Of a DNA stretch of 64,000 bases, positions 49,297 to 58,556 are shown in pieces. The stretch comes from an uncultured Flavobacteriales bacterium (lineage in GTDB: Bacteria; Bacteroidota; Bacteroidia; Flavobacteriales_G; Salibacteraceae): contig CALSRO010000004.1 in the NCBI GenBank assembly GCA_943788775.1, forward strand, positions 126,001 through 190,000, in the 5' to 3' direction. Positions within the stretch are counted from its first letter, which is position 1, and the number at the start of each line of letters is the position of its first letter. The notes under the pieces were generated by a model that made no database searches, was not told where the DNA came from, and saw only the letters and a list, made by a program, of their open reading frames with translations. A program made the position numbers and the translations under genes.

Positions 49297-51705
49297 ATGG
49301 ACTTTAGTCGCGCAGATCATTGGTTCGAACAAAAAGGTTGGACGGTGTTTCCATTTCAGAGAAATGCTTGGACAAGCTGCGCTGCGCATAAAAGCGGAAT
49401 GGTCAATGCACCTACGGGAAGTGGTAAAACTTACTCCTTGATGATTCCCATTTTACTTGAAATAGCGAGTGATGGTCACGGTTTGAAAGCCATTTGGGTG
49501 ACCCCAATCAGAGCCTTGGCTAAAGAGATTCTACAATCTGGACAACGAGCCGCTGAGGGCATGAACATAGAGGCTCGCATCGAAATCAGAACGGGCGATA
49601 CTAGCACGAAGGATAAAGCACGTATCAAAAAATCTCCTCCCCATGTCTTGATTACCACTCCTGAATCTCTGCATGTCATGCTCACCCAAAAGCATTATGC
49701 ACATTATTTCAAAAACCTCAAAACAGTAGTCATTGACGAATGGCACGATCTAATTGGAGGCAAACGTGGAGTGCAGATGGAGCTAGCACTATCCAAATAC
49801 AAAGCACTTGCACCATCACTCAAGATTTGGGGAATCTCCGCCACCATTGGCAACATGCAGCAATCGATGGAGGTATTGTTAGGTAATTGGTTTGAAGAGA
49901 GCGATCACGTTTTGATCAAAAGTAAAATCAAGAAAAAGTATCATGTGGAATCCATCTTTCCAGATGACTTGGAAGAATTGCCGTGGGCAGGACACCTCGG
50001 GGTGAATCTTATCCATAAAATCATTCCAATATTACTGCGAAGCGAGAGCACACTTATTTTTCTCAATACGAGAGGACAAGCGGAAATTTGGTATCAGCGT
50101 TTGTTGGAACACTCTCCGGACTTTGCTGGAGTTGTGGCGCTGCACCACGGCTCAATGAGTCGCGAGACACGGTTCTGGGTGGAGGACGCGCTGCATGAAG
50201 GAAAGCTTAAAGCCGTAATCTGCACATCGAGTTTGGACCTAGGGGTGGATTTCCGACCCGTGGAGACTATCATACAGGTGGGTAGCCCAAAAGGAGTATC
50301 ACGATTCATGCAAAGGGCGGGCCGCAGCGGCCATCAGCCTGGAGCAACAAGCAAGATTTACTTTCTCCCCACGCATTCTCTAGAGTTGATTGAGGCTGCA
50401 GCATTGCGTGAAGCAGTCGAGCTCGAAATGGTAGAAAGTCGGATTCCGTATTTAAGATCTTTCGATGTTCTGATCCAATACATGGTTTCATTGGCGCTGT
50501 CTGATGGATTCAATGAGGAAGAATTATTCGAGGAAATAAAAACCACATTCTGCTACCAAAGTATCACCCGTGATGAATGGCTTTGGTGTTTAGATTTCAT
50601 CGTTACGGGAGGCAACTCGTTGGGCGGTTATGATGAATTTCACAAAGTGGTTATTGAGGACGGTTTGTACAAAGTGACGAGCAGAAAAGTTGCTTTGAGG
50701 CATCGATTAAGTATAGGTGCCATTGTCAGCGACTCAATGATGAAAGTGAAGTTTGTTTCGGGTGGCTTCATTGGGAATATCGTGGAGTCCTTCATCACTC
50801 GTATGTCACCGGGCGACACATTTTGGTTTGCTGGACGGAGCCTCGAACTCGTTCGGATCAAGGGAACCACTGCCGAAGTCAGAAAGTCAAACAAAGAACG
50901 TGGACCCATCCCTAGCTACAATGGCGGTCGAATGCCTTTGAGTTCTCAAGTTTCGGAAATGCTGCGCAAAAAATTAAATGAGGCCGAATCTGGAATTTCC
51001 AACGACCCTGAAATTCTATTCATGAAGCCCCTTATTGATCGCCAGAAAAGTGAGTCCATCCTGCCCAGGAGCGACCAATTTCTCATTGAAACATTTGAAT
51101 CAAAAGACGGCCATCACGCCACGTTTTTCCCGTTTGAAGGTCGCTTCGTGCATGAGGGCATGGCCGCTCTAATCGCTTATCGAATCTCACTTTTACAACC
51201 TATTACTTTCAGCATAGCCATGAACGACTATGGGTTTGAACTACTCAGCGATCAGCCCATCCCCATTCAAGATGCCATAGACACAAACATCTTCTCGACT
51301 GACCACCTGTTAGACGACATTTATGCTAGCATCAACTCTATCGAAATGGGTCGCAGAAAGTTCAGGGATATTGCTCAAATCGCAGGATTAGTGTTCAATG
51401 GTTATCCGGGGAAACCTAAAAAACAAAGCCACCTTCAGGCCAATTCCCAACTCTTTTTTGATGTGTTCAACGACTATGACCCATCCAATTTGTTACTCAG
51501 ACAGTCCTTTGACGAAGTCACTGATTTTCAGCTGGAGGAACAGCGTTTACGGGAGGCGCTGACTCGAATCAATCACCAAGAAATTATAGTCACGCACCCC
51601 ACTAAATACAGCCCACTCTCCTTTCCAATCATCGTGGACCGCACCCGCGAAACGGTGACCTCTGAAAAACTCAGTGATCGAATTAAAAAAATGAGTGTAA
51701 TGTAA
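49297..51705 (+). CDS. Ligase-associated DNA damage response DEXH-box helicase
   Basis: An 802-residue Lhr-type SF2 helicase. Walker A is NAPTGSGKTYSLMIPILLEI (residues about 37-56), motif Ia VTPIRALAKEILQSGQRAAE and the DEXH box VVIDEWHDLIGGKRGVQMEL (about 144-163). Motif III is GISATIG and motif VI FMQRAGRSGHQPGATSK. This helicase is normally encoded with PdeM, an ATP-dependent DNA ligase and an exonuclease in a proposed repair operon. Here only PdeM follows, overlapping by one base. The ligase and exonuclease genes are not in this window. Its role in repair is inferred from the family. Confidence 0.93.
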   Translation: MDFSRADHWFEQKGWTVFPFQRNAWTSCAAHKSGMVNAPTGSGKTYSLMIPILLEIASDGHGLKAIWVTPIRALAKEILQSGQRAAEGMNIEARIEIRTGDTSTKDKARIKKSPPHVLITTPESLHVMLTQKHYAHYFKNLKTVVIDEWHDLIGGKRGVQMELALSKYKALAPSLKIWGISATIGNMQQSMEVLLGNWFEESDHVLIKSKIKKKYHVESIFPDDLEELPWAGHLGVNLIHKIIPILLRSESTLIFLNTRGQAEIWYQRLLEHSPDFAGVVALHHGSMSRETRFWVEDALHEGKLKAVICTSSLDLGVDFRPVETIIQVGSPKGVSRFMQRAGRSGHQPGATSKIYFLPTHSLELIEAAALREAVELEMVESRIPYLRSFDVLIQYMVSLALSDGFNEEELFEEIKTTFCYQSITRDEWLWCLDFIVTGGNSLGGYDEFHKVVIEDGLYKVTSRKVALRHRLSIGAIVSDSMMKVKFVSGGFIGNIVESFITRMSPGDTFWFAGRSLELVRIKGTTAEVRKSNKERGPIPSYNGGRMPLSSQVSEMLRKKLNEAESGISNDPEILFMKPLIDRQKSESILPRSDQFLIETFESKDGHHATFFPFEGRFVHEGMAALIAYRISLLQPITFSIAMNDYGFELLSDQPIPIQDAIDTNIFSTDHLLDDIYASINSIEMGRRKFRDIAQIAGLVFNGYPGKPKKQSHLQANSQLFFDVFNDYDPSNLLLRQSFDEVTDFQLEEQRLREALTRINHQEIIVTHPTKYSPLSFPIIVDRTRETVTSEKLSDRIKKMSVM

Positions 51706-52340
51706 TGGGGCACAATATTCAAATAGCCAATCAGTCCTTACGTCTCGAGAATCGCTATTTGATGCTCGGTAACACGCTGATTCTTGCCGATCTTCATTTA
51801 GGAAAAACGACTCACTTCCGTAAAGCAGGCTACGCCATTCCATCGGCAGCGCGAGGCGCAGACCAAAGTGAATTGATTCGAATACTGCAATTAGAAAACC
51901 CCGAGCAAGTCATCGTTTTGGGAGACTTATTTCACAGCGCATCCAACAGCGAATGCGAAGAACTGGCAATGATCACCAGCCAATTTCCTTCGGTTCAATT
52001 CGAATTGGTCATGGGCAATCATGACATCCTAGCGCCTGAAATTTATCGATCGATGGATTTTGAAACGAGCGAAGCTCAGAGTATTGGAAACTTGATTCTT
52101 ACTCATGAGCCATTGGAAAATGTTCCAGTAGGAAAAACAAACATGCATGGTCACATTCATCCCGGAATACGCCTGGTAGGCCGTGGTCGGCAAAGCTTGT
52201 TGGTTCCTTGTTTTTATTTAACCCCAAGCCATTTTTGTCTTCCTGCTTTTGGTGCGCTCACCGGCCTAATGCGTCAAAAGCCAAAAAAAGCAGATAAGAT
52301 TTATGGCATTTTAGAAGATGAAGTAGCACAAGTTTTCTAG
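51705..52340 (+). CDS. pdeM: Ligase-associated DNA damage response endonuclease PdeM
   Basis: A 211-residue calcineurin-like metallophosphatase. The metal-binding motifs are in order: ILADLHLGKTTHFRKAGYAI, VIVLGDLFHSASNSECEELA, LVMGNHDILAP, ILTHEPL and MHGHIHPGIRLVGRGRQSLL. The family removes 3' blocking groups or nicks DNA in the ligase-associated repair set. The ATG at 51705 shares a base with the helicase stop TAA (TAATG), which indicates translational coupling. Confidence 0.92.
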   Translation: MGHNIQIANQSLRLENRYLMLGNTLILADLHLGKTTHFRKAGYAIPSAARGADQSELIRILQLENPEQVIVLGDLFHSASNSECEELAMITSQFPSVQFELVMGNHDILAPEIYRSMDFETSEAQSIGNLILTHEPLENVPVGKTNMHGHIHPGIRLVGRGRQSLLVPCFYLTPSHFCLPAFGALTGLMRQKPKKADKIYGILEDEVAQVF

Positions 52341-52377
52341 CCTACTTTACTTTCTTTGTCATTAGAAACAAAGCCTT

Positions 52378-52812
52378 ATGTCAGACAATACGAAAATCAA
52401 CGCCTCATCCGCTCCTAAACCAGTGGGCTCATATCCACATGCGCGTAAGGTGGGCAATCTTCTATTCTTGTCAGGAGTTGGGCCACGCACCGCAGGTTCT
52501 GACGCCAATGACAGTGGGGTGCCGGGTTTGAAACTAGACCACAATGGAAACTTCCTTGAGTTTGATTTTGAAGCACAGTGTCGATCAGTTTTTGACAATG
52601 TTCGTGCTGTACTCGAAGCATCAGGAAGTAAATGGGAAAACCTTGTTGACGTTACCGTTTTCTTGGTAAACATGAAGCGCGATTTCGCCACATACAACCG
52701 TGTGTATGCGGAGTATTTTAAAGACGCTCAACCTTGCAGAACAACGGTAGAAATCAACTCGCTACCCACTCCAATCGCCATCGAATTGAAGTGTATTGCC
52801 ACCATTGAATAA
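52378..52812 (+). CDS. RidA-family protein
   Basis: A 144-residue RidA/YjgF-type protein (enamine/imine deaminase fold). Typical blocks: KPVGSYPHARKVGNLLFLSG, AQCRSVFDNVRAVLEASGSK, WENLVDVTVFLVNMKRDFAT and QPCRTTVEINSLPTPIAIEL. The family's substrate-binding arginine is present (Arg121 in CRTTVE), as is a Glu near IELKCIA. The longer N-terminal loop resembles 2-aminomuconate deaminase-like RidA members, but no tryptophan-degradation genes are nearby. It probably detoxifies reactive imines. The start MSDNTKINASSAPKPVG follows a TACTTTCTTTG promoter-like sequence. Confidence 0.9.
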   Translation: MSDNTKINASSAPKPVGSYPHARKVGNLLFLSGVGPRTAGSDANDSGVPGLKLDHNGNFLEFDFEAQCRSVFDNVRAVLEASGSKWENLVDVTVFLVNMKRDFATYNRVYAEYFKDAQPCRTTVEINSLPTPIAIELKCIATIE

Positions 52813-53155
52813 GGATACTTTTTTGAAAGAACTCAGTCGGGATGAAATATGGATGTTGCTTGATCGGGAGATCAACAAAACGCAAGCTATCATTGAAGAG
52901 TACAAGCTGAGTTCAGGCCCCATCGCACCAGACGATGCCATTGGTCGAGTATCGAGAATGGACGCCATAAACAACCGTTCTATAGTGCAAGCCGCCCAGC
53001 GCACGGCTGAAGAAAAACTGACCAAGCTCCTTCACATGAAGGACAATATTGATAGCCCCGATTTTGGAAACTGTGCACGATGTGGGTTAAAAATTCCAGC
53101 GGGGCGATTGATCCTTAAGCCCGAAAGTCCTTATTGCGTAAGGTGCGCGGGTTAG
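52805..53155 (+). CDS. DksA/TraR-family C4 zinc-finger protein
   Basis: A 116-residue DksA/TraR-like protein: a helical N-terminal half with DGEI-like acidic residues, then RMDAINNRSIVQAAQRTAEE. The intact C4 zinc finger is CARCGLKIPAGR ... YCVRC (CxxC-17-CxxC). Such proteins bind the RNA polymerase secondary channel and adjust initiation. No ATG is available. The TTG at 52805 overlaps the RidA gene by 8 bp; TTG codons at 52796 and 52823 are alternatives. Its 3' end overlaps the convergent RDD gene by 4 bp. Confidence 0.85.
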   Translation: MNKDTFLKELSRDEIWMLLDREINKTQAIIEEYKLSSGPIAPDDAIGRVSRMDAINNRSIVQAAQRTAEEKLTKLLHMKDNIDSPDFGNCARCGLKIPAGRLILKPESPYCVRCAG

Positions 53156-53712
53156 TCCTTATTTACATACACACATAAAGTACTTGCAAATCGATCGTGG
53201 ACGCCTTGCTTCTTCGCATCAAACACAATAGATAATCCTGCGATCAACATTACTAATGAGCTAATGGAGCTGAGAGAATTGTTTCCTTGATCGGCCATAA
53301 TCTGGCTTATTTCCAAAAACCCTTCAGCAGTATCTAATCCGGGAGCCGTGTAAAGCATTGTAAATGTGATCATGGAAATTGCGTTTCCAATCGCCCATGG
53401 AATGTAACGCAAAAGTGTTTGATTCAATGTGATTCCTCCACCGTCTGTGCTTATCACCTTAATTCCGACTGCCATTTTTCCTAGAGTAGCGCCATATTTA
53501 TATTCCATGAATGGTTTGTAACAAGCGGATAGAAGTATGCCAGCCAATGTAAGTGTCAGGCTATTAATTCCAATTAAAACCAAAAGATACAGCGCTGAAA
53601 ACGGCAAGAGCACAAACACATCAATAATGGATGCGAGAAATCGGATCCAAAATCCAGCGTATTCGTGTTCCACTTCTTGTGTTAGGTTTTCGTCAAGGGT
53701 TACTTCTTCCAT
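53152..53712 (-). CDS. RDD family membrane protein
   Basis: A 186-residue protein with the RDD signature: AGFWIRFLASIIDVFVLLPF (Arg and Asp in the first helix), then ATLGKMAVGIKVISTDGGGI and the final basic motif KKQGVHDRFASTLCVYV. Three or four membrane helices. The transport substrate is unknown; some RDD proteins are Na+/H+ antiporter-like. The ATG at 53712 (MEEVTLDENLTQ) gives the normal acidic start; the open frame continues upstream into an unlikely extension. Confidence 0.88.
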   Translation of the reverse strand: MEEVTLDENLTQEVEHEYAGFWIRFLASIIDVFVLLPFSALYLLVLIGINSLTLTLAGILLSACYKPFMEYKYGATLGKMAVGIKVISTDGGGITLNQTLLRYIPWAIGNAISMITFTMLYTAPGLDTAEGFLEISQIMADQGNNSLSSISSLVMLIAGLSIVFDAKKQGVHDRFASTLCVYVNKD

Positions 53713-53834
53713 GGTAATTAGCTTTTGTGGTAACAATAATAGAGGATAGACTAATAATTCGTGGCATAAAAACCTGTGTAAACATAGCTCCATGGTCATG
53801 GTCAATTTCTAACTAAATAATACCACCATCCTTT

Positions 53835-53842
53835 TACCTTTG
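53835..53842 (+). promoter_or_regulatory. Bacteroidota -7 box for ileS
   Basis: TACCTTTG is a perfect match to TAnnTTTG and lies 33 bp before the ileS ATG. Transcription would start about 7 bp downstream, giving a short leader. Confidence 0.55.
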
Positions 53843-53875
53843 CCGCCCCGAATAATAGGGGTTTAGCGCGCTGAT

Positions 53876-56800
53876 ATGAGCACATTTAAGGAATACGATG
53901 GATTGAACTTGCCCAACATTGCAGAGCAAGTGTTAGAGAAGTGGAAAGCGGATAAAACATTCGAAAAAAGCATGAGCAGCCGCGAGGGCAAGCCCAGCTA
54001 TGTGTTTTATGAAGGACCGCCATCGGCCAACGGAATGCCTGGCATTCACCACGTGATGGCGCGAACCATCAAAGATTTATTCTGCCGATTTAAAACCCAA
54101 CAAGGCTATCAGGTTATGCGAAAAGCAGGCTGGGACACCCACGGATTACCCGTGGAATTGGGTGTTGAAAAGGAAATGGGAATTACCAAGGAAGATATTG
54201 GTACCAAAATATCGATTGAGGATTACAACAAGGCCTGCCGCGAGGCCGTCATGCGCTACACAGCCGAGTGGAGAGACGTCACTGAAAAAATGGGCTACTG
54301 GGTAGATATGGATGAGCCATATGTAACCTATGAAAACAATTACATCGAATCGGTGTGGTGGTTACTAAGCCAGCTGTATCAAAAGAACTTGATGTACAAG
54401 GGCTACACCATTCAACCCTACTCGCCTGCCGCTGGAACTGGATTAAGTTCACATGAATTGAACCTTCCCGGAACCTATCAGGATGTGAAGGACACGAGTT
54501 GCACTGCCCTTTTTAAGGTAAAGGCTGACGAAAAGTTAAGAGCCCTTGATTCCAAATTGTTTGATTTTGCGCAAAACGGCAGACTGCACTTTGTGGCTTG
54601 GACCACTACCCCTTGGACCCTTCCTTCGAATACCGCTTTAACTGTAGGTGCTAAGATCGAATACGTAGTTGTTGACACATTCAATCCATATACTGCTGAA
54701 TCTCAGAAAATCATTCTCGCCAAAGCACTTATTTCGAAATATTTTAAGGCTGAAGGCTCGGATGCTGAAATGACGTATGCCGCCTCGGATAAGCTATTGC
54801 CTTACAGAGTAATTAAATCCTTATCCGGTGCAGAGCTTGTCGGCCTTCGTTATGAGCAATTACTGCCCTATGCTCAACCGCTGCATGATGCAGAAAAGGC
54901 GTTCCAGGTCATTGCAGGCGACTTCGTAACCACAGAAGATGGTACAGGTATCGTGCACACTGCCCCCACTTTTGGCGCGGACGATATGCAAGTGGCGAAA
55001 GCAGCTGGAGTTCCGCCTTTGTTGGTTGAAAATGACAATGGCGACCCCGTTCCACTGGTCGATCTTCGAGGGCGATTTGTATCTGTCGTAAATGACACTG
55101 TTTGGGGGCTCGCAGGAGAGCCCGTTAAGGCAGAGTACTTGAGTGACGAGGAAAAAGAAACCGAATTTCAACGACAGAAAGAAGCGCTGAAAGAGCACAT
55201 ACCCAACCTCAGCAATTACCTCAGTGTGGATGAGCGGATTTCCCTCAAATTGAAGCTAGAAGGCAAGGCTTTCAAGGTGGAGAAATACCAGCACAACTAT
55301 CCACATTGCTGGAGAACCGACAAGCCGATTCTATACTATCCTTTGGATTCGTGGTTTATAAAATCGACTGCCGTCAAAGACAAAATGATCGCGCTCAACA
55401 AAACCATCAACTGGAAACCAGAAAGCACGGGAACGGGTCGATTTGGTAACTGGCTGGAAAACTTGAATGACTGGAACTTGAGTCGATCTCGCTATTGGGG
55501 AACTCCACTACCGATTTGGCGAACAGGACCCTATGGCCCATTGATGGAAGAGTGCGTGGGAGCGGTGGAAGAATTCACCGAAAAGAACGCCTACTTCATT
55601 ACGGAGGAGTGTTTGGACGATAAAGGCAATCGTTTTGATGGACAGTCGTTGAGAAAATACTTGGGCGAAATGCGCCTTCGGGGCGAAAACGTAAACAACG
55701 TTTGGAACGACATGATCCGCAGTAAGAAGATCATATTCTTCGCTATGCTTCCGAAAGATCAAGTGGATCTGCACCGGCCTTTTGTGGACTATGTCATCTT
55801 TTTCCGAAGTGGGATGGTCATGGCGCGCGAATTAGACCTGATCGATGTGTGGTTCGATAGTGGAGCCATGCCTTATGCACAATGGCACTACCCGTTTGAG
55901 AACAAAGAAATGGTAGATGGTGGTAAGTCATTCCCAGCAGATTTCATTGCTGAAGGTGTGGATCAAACCCGTGGTTGGTTTTATACGCTTCACGCCATTT
56001 CAACCATGATTAAGGGGTCCGTGGCATTTAAAAATGTGGTCAGCAATGGCCTTGTTTTGGATAAAAACGGACAGAAAATGTCCAAAAGATTGGGAAATGC
56101 AGCCGATCCATTCGAAACCATGAAGACTTATGGTGCGGATGCTACGCGCTGGTATATGATCACCAACGCTCCGCCATGGGACAACTTGAAATTTGACACC
56201 GATGGTATCATCGAAGTTCAGCGCAAGTATTTCCGGGCGTTGCACAATAGCTACAGTTTCTTTTCACTCTATGCTAATGTGGACAATTTCACTCATGCCG
56301 AAGCGCTAATCCCTCTCACCGATCAACCAGAAATCGATCAATGGGTGATTTCAAGGTTGAACTCCTTGATTAAGGAAGTAGAAGAATCTTTTGAAGCCTA
56401 TGAACCCACTCGTGCGGGTCGCGCCATCCAAGATTTTGTGGTAGATGAACTCAGCAACTGGTACGTTCGTTTGTGTAGAAGACGGTTCTGGAAAGGCGAC
56501 TATTCTGAAGATAAAATTGCCGCCTACCAAACGCTTTATCAATGTTTGGTCACGATCGCAAAACTCAGCGCGCCTATCGCTCCTTTTTACTCCGAGCAAT
56601 TGTTTTCCGATTTGAATGGAATTTCGGGACTCGAATCGGAAAACTCCGTGCACATCGCTGCTTGGCCAAAAGTGGACGAGTCCGCTATAGATGAGAGCTT
56701 AGAACAACGTATGGCACTGGCTCAAACAACCACATCACTGGTGCTTTCTCTTCGCAAGAAGGAAAACATCCGAGTAAGACAGCCTTTGCAAAAGATCATG

Positions 56801-57442
56801 GTTCCGGTGATCAATTCAGAATTCGAAAGCCATCTAAAGCAGGTCGAGTCTTTAATCTTAAGCGAAGTGAATGTGAAAGAGCTGGAGTATGTGCATGACT
56901 CCAACATTTTTGTGAAAAGCATTAAACCTAATTTCAAGGCTTTAGGACCCAAAGTGGGCAAGAACATGAAGGCGCTTTCTGCGCAAGTCGGTCAATTTGG
57001 ACAGGATGAGATCCAGCAAATAGAGCGAGAAGGAAAGATCACACTTGATTTGGACGGCTCCACTTTTGACCTCATTTCGGATGATGTCGAGATCAGCACC
57101 AAGGACATTCCAGGTTGGATCGTAGCAAGCGAAGGCAGTGTTACTGTGGCGTTGGACATCACCATTTCACCTGAACTTCGGTCTGAAGGAATTGCACGGG
57201 AGTTGGTCAACCGAATTCAAAACTTGAGAAAAGACAGCGGTTTAGAAGTGACCGATCGTATTCACTTGATGGTTGAAAACCAACCTGAAATCGAGCAGGC
57301 AGTCAATATCAATAAAAATTATATTTGTGCGGAAACGTTGGCGGACCAATTATTGGTGAAGTCAGAACTGGCGCAAGACTCAGCACTAGAAATAGAAGTA
57401 GAAGAAGGCCTCAAAACAAAGATTTTTATAGAGAAAATTTAG
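53876..57442 (+). CDS. ileS: Isoleucyl-tRNA synthetase
   Basis: An 1188-residue class I synthetase that charges tRNA-Ile. The HIGH-equivalent is PPSANGMPGIHHVMAR (about residues 48-63), followed by KAGWDTHGLPVELGVEKEMG. The CP1 editing domain includes FVAWTTTPWTLPSNTALTVG and EDGTGIVHTAPTFGADDMQV. The catalytic end has DVWFDSGAMPYAQWHYPFEN, GVDQTRGWFYTLHAISTMI and the KMSKS loop in NGQKMSKRLGNAADPFETMK (near residue 735). The anticodon-binding domain and a C-terminal appendix follow. A segment around residues 565-640, before DVWFDSG, seems longer than in most homologues I recall; this is unaligned. Two functional partners lie downstream: a DksA-like gene and lspA. Confidence 0.96.
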   Translation: MSTFKEYDGLNLPNIAEQVLEKWKADKTFEKSMSSREGKPSYVFYEGPPSANGMPGIHHVMARTIKDLFCRFKTQQGYQVMRKAGWDTHGLPVELGVEKEMGITKEDIGTKISIEDYNKACREAVMRYTAEWRDVTEKMGYWVDMDEPYVTYENNYIESVWWLLSQLYQKNLMYKGYTIQPYSPAAGTGLSSHELNLPGTYQDVKDTSCTALFKVKADEKLRALDSKLFDFAQNGRLHFVAWTTTPWTLPSNTALTVGAKIEYVVVDTFNPYTAESQKIILAKALISKYFKAEGSDAEMTYAASDKLLPYRVIKSLSGAELVGLRYEQLLPYAQPLHDAEKAFQVIAGDFVTTEDGTGIVHTAPTFGADDMQVAKAAGVPPLLVENDNGDPVPLVDLRGRFVSVVNDTVWGLAGEPVKAEYLSDEEKETEFQRQKEALKEHIPNLSNYLSVDERISLKLKLEGKAFKVEKYQHNYPHCWRTDKPILYYPLDSWFIKSTAVKDKMIALNKTINWKPESTGTGRFGNWLENLNDWNLSRSRYWGTPLPIWRTGPYGPLMEECVGAVEEFTEKNAYFITEECLDDKGNRFDGQSLRKYLGEMRLRGENVNNVWNDMIRSKKIIFFAMLPKDQVDLHRPFVDYVIFFRSGMVMARELDLIDVWFDSGAMPYAQWHYPFENKEMVDGGKSFPADFIAEGVDQTRGWFYTLHAISTMIKGSVAFKNVVSNGLVLDKNGQKMSKRLGNAADPFETMKTYGADATRWYMITNAPPWDNLKFDTDGIIEVQRKYFRALHNSYSFFSLYANVDNFTHAEALIPLTDQPEIDQWVISRLNSLIKEVEESFEAYEPTRAGRAIQDFVVDELSNWYVRLCRRRFWKGDYSEDKIAAYQTLYQCLVTIAKLSAPIAPFYSEQLFSDLNGISGLESENSVHIAAWPKVDESAIDESLEQRMALAQTTTSLVLSLRKKENIRVRQPLQKIMVPVINSEFESHLKQVESLILSEVNVKELEYVHDSNIFVKSIKPNFKALGPKVGKNMKALSAQVGQFGQDEIQQIEREGKITLDLDGSTFDLISDDVEISTKDIPGWIVASEGSVTVALDITISPELRSEGIARELVNRIQNLRKDSGLEVTDRIHLMVENQPEIEQAVNINKNYICAETLADQLLVKSELAQDSALEIEVEEGLKTKIFIEKI

Positions 57443-57453
57443 ACTTAGAAAAA

Positions 57454-57837
57454 ATGGGGGATAAGGAGAAAACAAGGTATTCAGATGCTGAACTAGAGGA
57501 GTTCAAGGCCATTATCAACTCGAAACTTGCCGAGGCAAAGGTCGATCTCGACTTGCTCAATGATACTATGTCGTTGAAAGACAACAACGGAACAGACGAC
57601 ACATCGCCCACATTCAAACTCATTGAAGACGGTTCGGACGTGCTTTCCAGAGAAGAAACTTCTCAGTTAGCAGCTCGTCAAGAAAAATTCATCAAAAGCC
57701 TCAATGATGCTTTGATTCGAATTGAGAATCACACTTATGGAATTTGTAGAGTTACAGGAAAACTCATTTCAAAAGAGAGATTGCGTATTGTGCCACATGC
57801 TACTTTGAGCATTGAGGCCAAGCGACAGCAATCCTAA
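57454..57837 (+). CDS. DksA/TraR-like protein with degenerate zinc finger
   Basis: A 127-residue protein: acidic helical N-terminal half (MGDKEKTRYSDAELEEFKAI), then EETSQLAARQEKFIKSLNDA and the C-terminal finger-like segment ALIRIENHTYGICRVTGKLI-SKERL. Only one of the four zinc cysteines remains, so metal binding is probably lost. This form between ileS and lspA is conserved in many Bacteroidota. I chose the ATG at 57454, 11 bp after the ileS stop; the open frame begins inside ileS. Confidence 0.88.
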   Translation: MGDKEKTRYSDAELEEFKAIINSKLAEAKVDLDLLNDTMSLKDNNGTDDTSPTFKLIEDGSDVLSREETSQLAARQEKFIKSLNDALIRIENHTYGICRVTGKLISKERLRIVPHATLSIEAKRQQS

Positions 57838-57848
57838 ACACCGTTTTG

Positions 57849-58556
57849 ATGATTAAAGCAGATGGCGTAAACGCCTCAAGCAACCGACATTGGGTAGCGT
57901 TGGCCGTTATCCTTGGCGTGCTTTTATTTGACCAAATCTTCAAGATTTGGATTAAAACCAACATGTATTTGGGCCAAGAGTTCTCCGTTTTTGGCAATTG
58001 GTTTATTATCCACTTTGTGGAAAACAACGGCATGGCATTCGGCCTAGAATTCGGTGGTGAAATTGGAAAAATCATTCTGAGTGTATTCCGCATCATCGCA
58101 GTAAGCGCCATTGGATATTACCTCTTTACCTATGCTAAAAAAGGAGCAAAGGTTGGTTTGATCATAGCCGGTGCGTTGATCTTTTCAGGTGCCTTGGGCA
58201 ACATTCTTGACTCTGCTTTTTACGGGTTGATCTTCAATGACAGTTATCACCAAATTTCTGAATTCATGCCGGCTGAAGGCGGCTACGCCCCTTTCCTCTA
58301 TGGGAAAGTGGTGGACATGCTTTACTTCCCTTTGATCAGTGGAACATTTCCAGAATGGCTGCCCATTTGGGGTGGTGAGGACTTCTTGTTTTTCAGACCT
58401 GTATTCAACGTGGCCGATACGGCCATTTCCGTGGGTATTGGTATGATCATCGTTTTCCAAAAGAGATTTTTTGAAGATGAGAAAAACGAGGACGATAAAT
58501 CAATGGAGGACAAGGAAGGTCAAAATGACCACGATGCATCTAACGCAGAAGGTTAA
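57849..58556 (+). CDS. lspA: Lipoprotein signal peptidase
   Basis: A 235-residue inner-membrane aspartic peptidase that cleaves prolipoproteins. The helices include WVALAVILGVLLFDQIFKIW and FIIHFVENNGMAFGLEFGGE. The catalytic aspartates are in FSGALGNILDSAFYGLI (near residue 119) and FRPVFNVADTAISVGIGM (near residue 195). A hydrophilic tail rich in Asp/Glu/Lys (about 30 residues) is an addition. The window encodes several lipoproteins that would be its substrates. ATG at 57849, 11 bp after the DksA-like gene. Confidence 0.95.
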   Translation: MIKADGVNASSNRHWVALAVILGVLLFDQIFKIWIKTNMYLGQEFSVFGNWFIIHFVENNGMAFGLEFGGEIGKIILSVFRIIAVSAIGYYLFTYAKKGAKVGLIIAGALIFSGALGNILDSAFYGLIFNDSYHQISEFMPAEGGYAPFLYGKVVDMLYFPLISGTFPEWLPIWGGEDFLFFRPVFNVADTAISVGIGMIIVFQKRFFEDEKNEDDKSMEDKEGQNDHDASNAEG

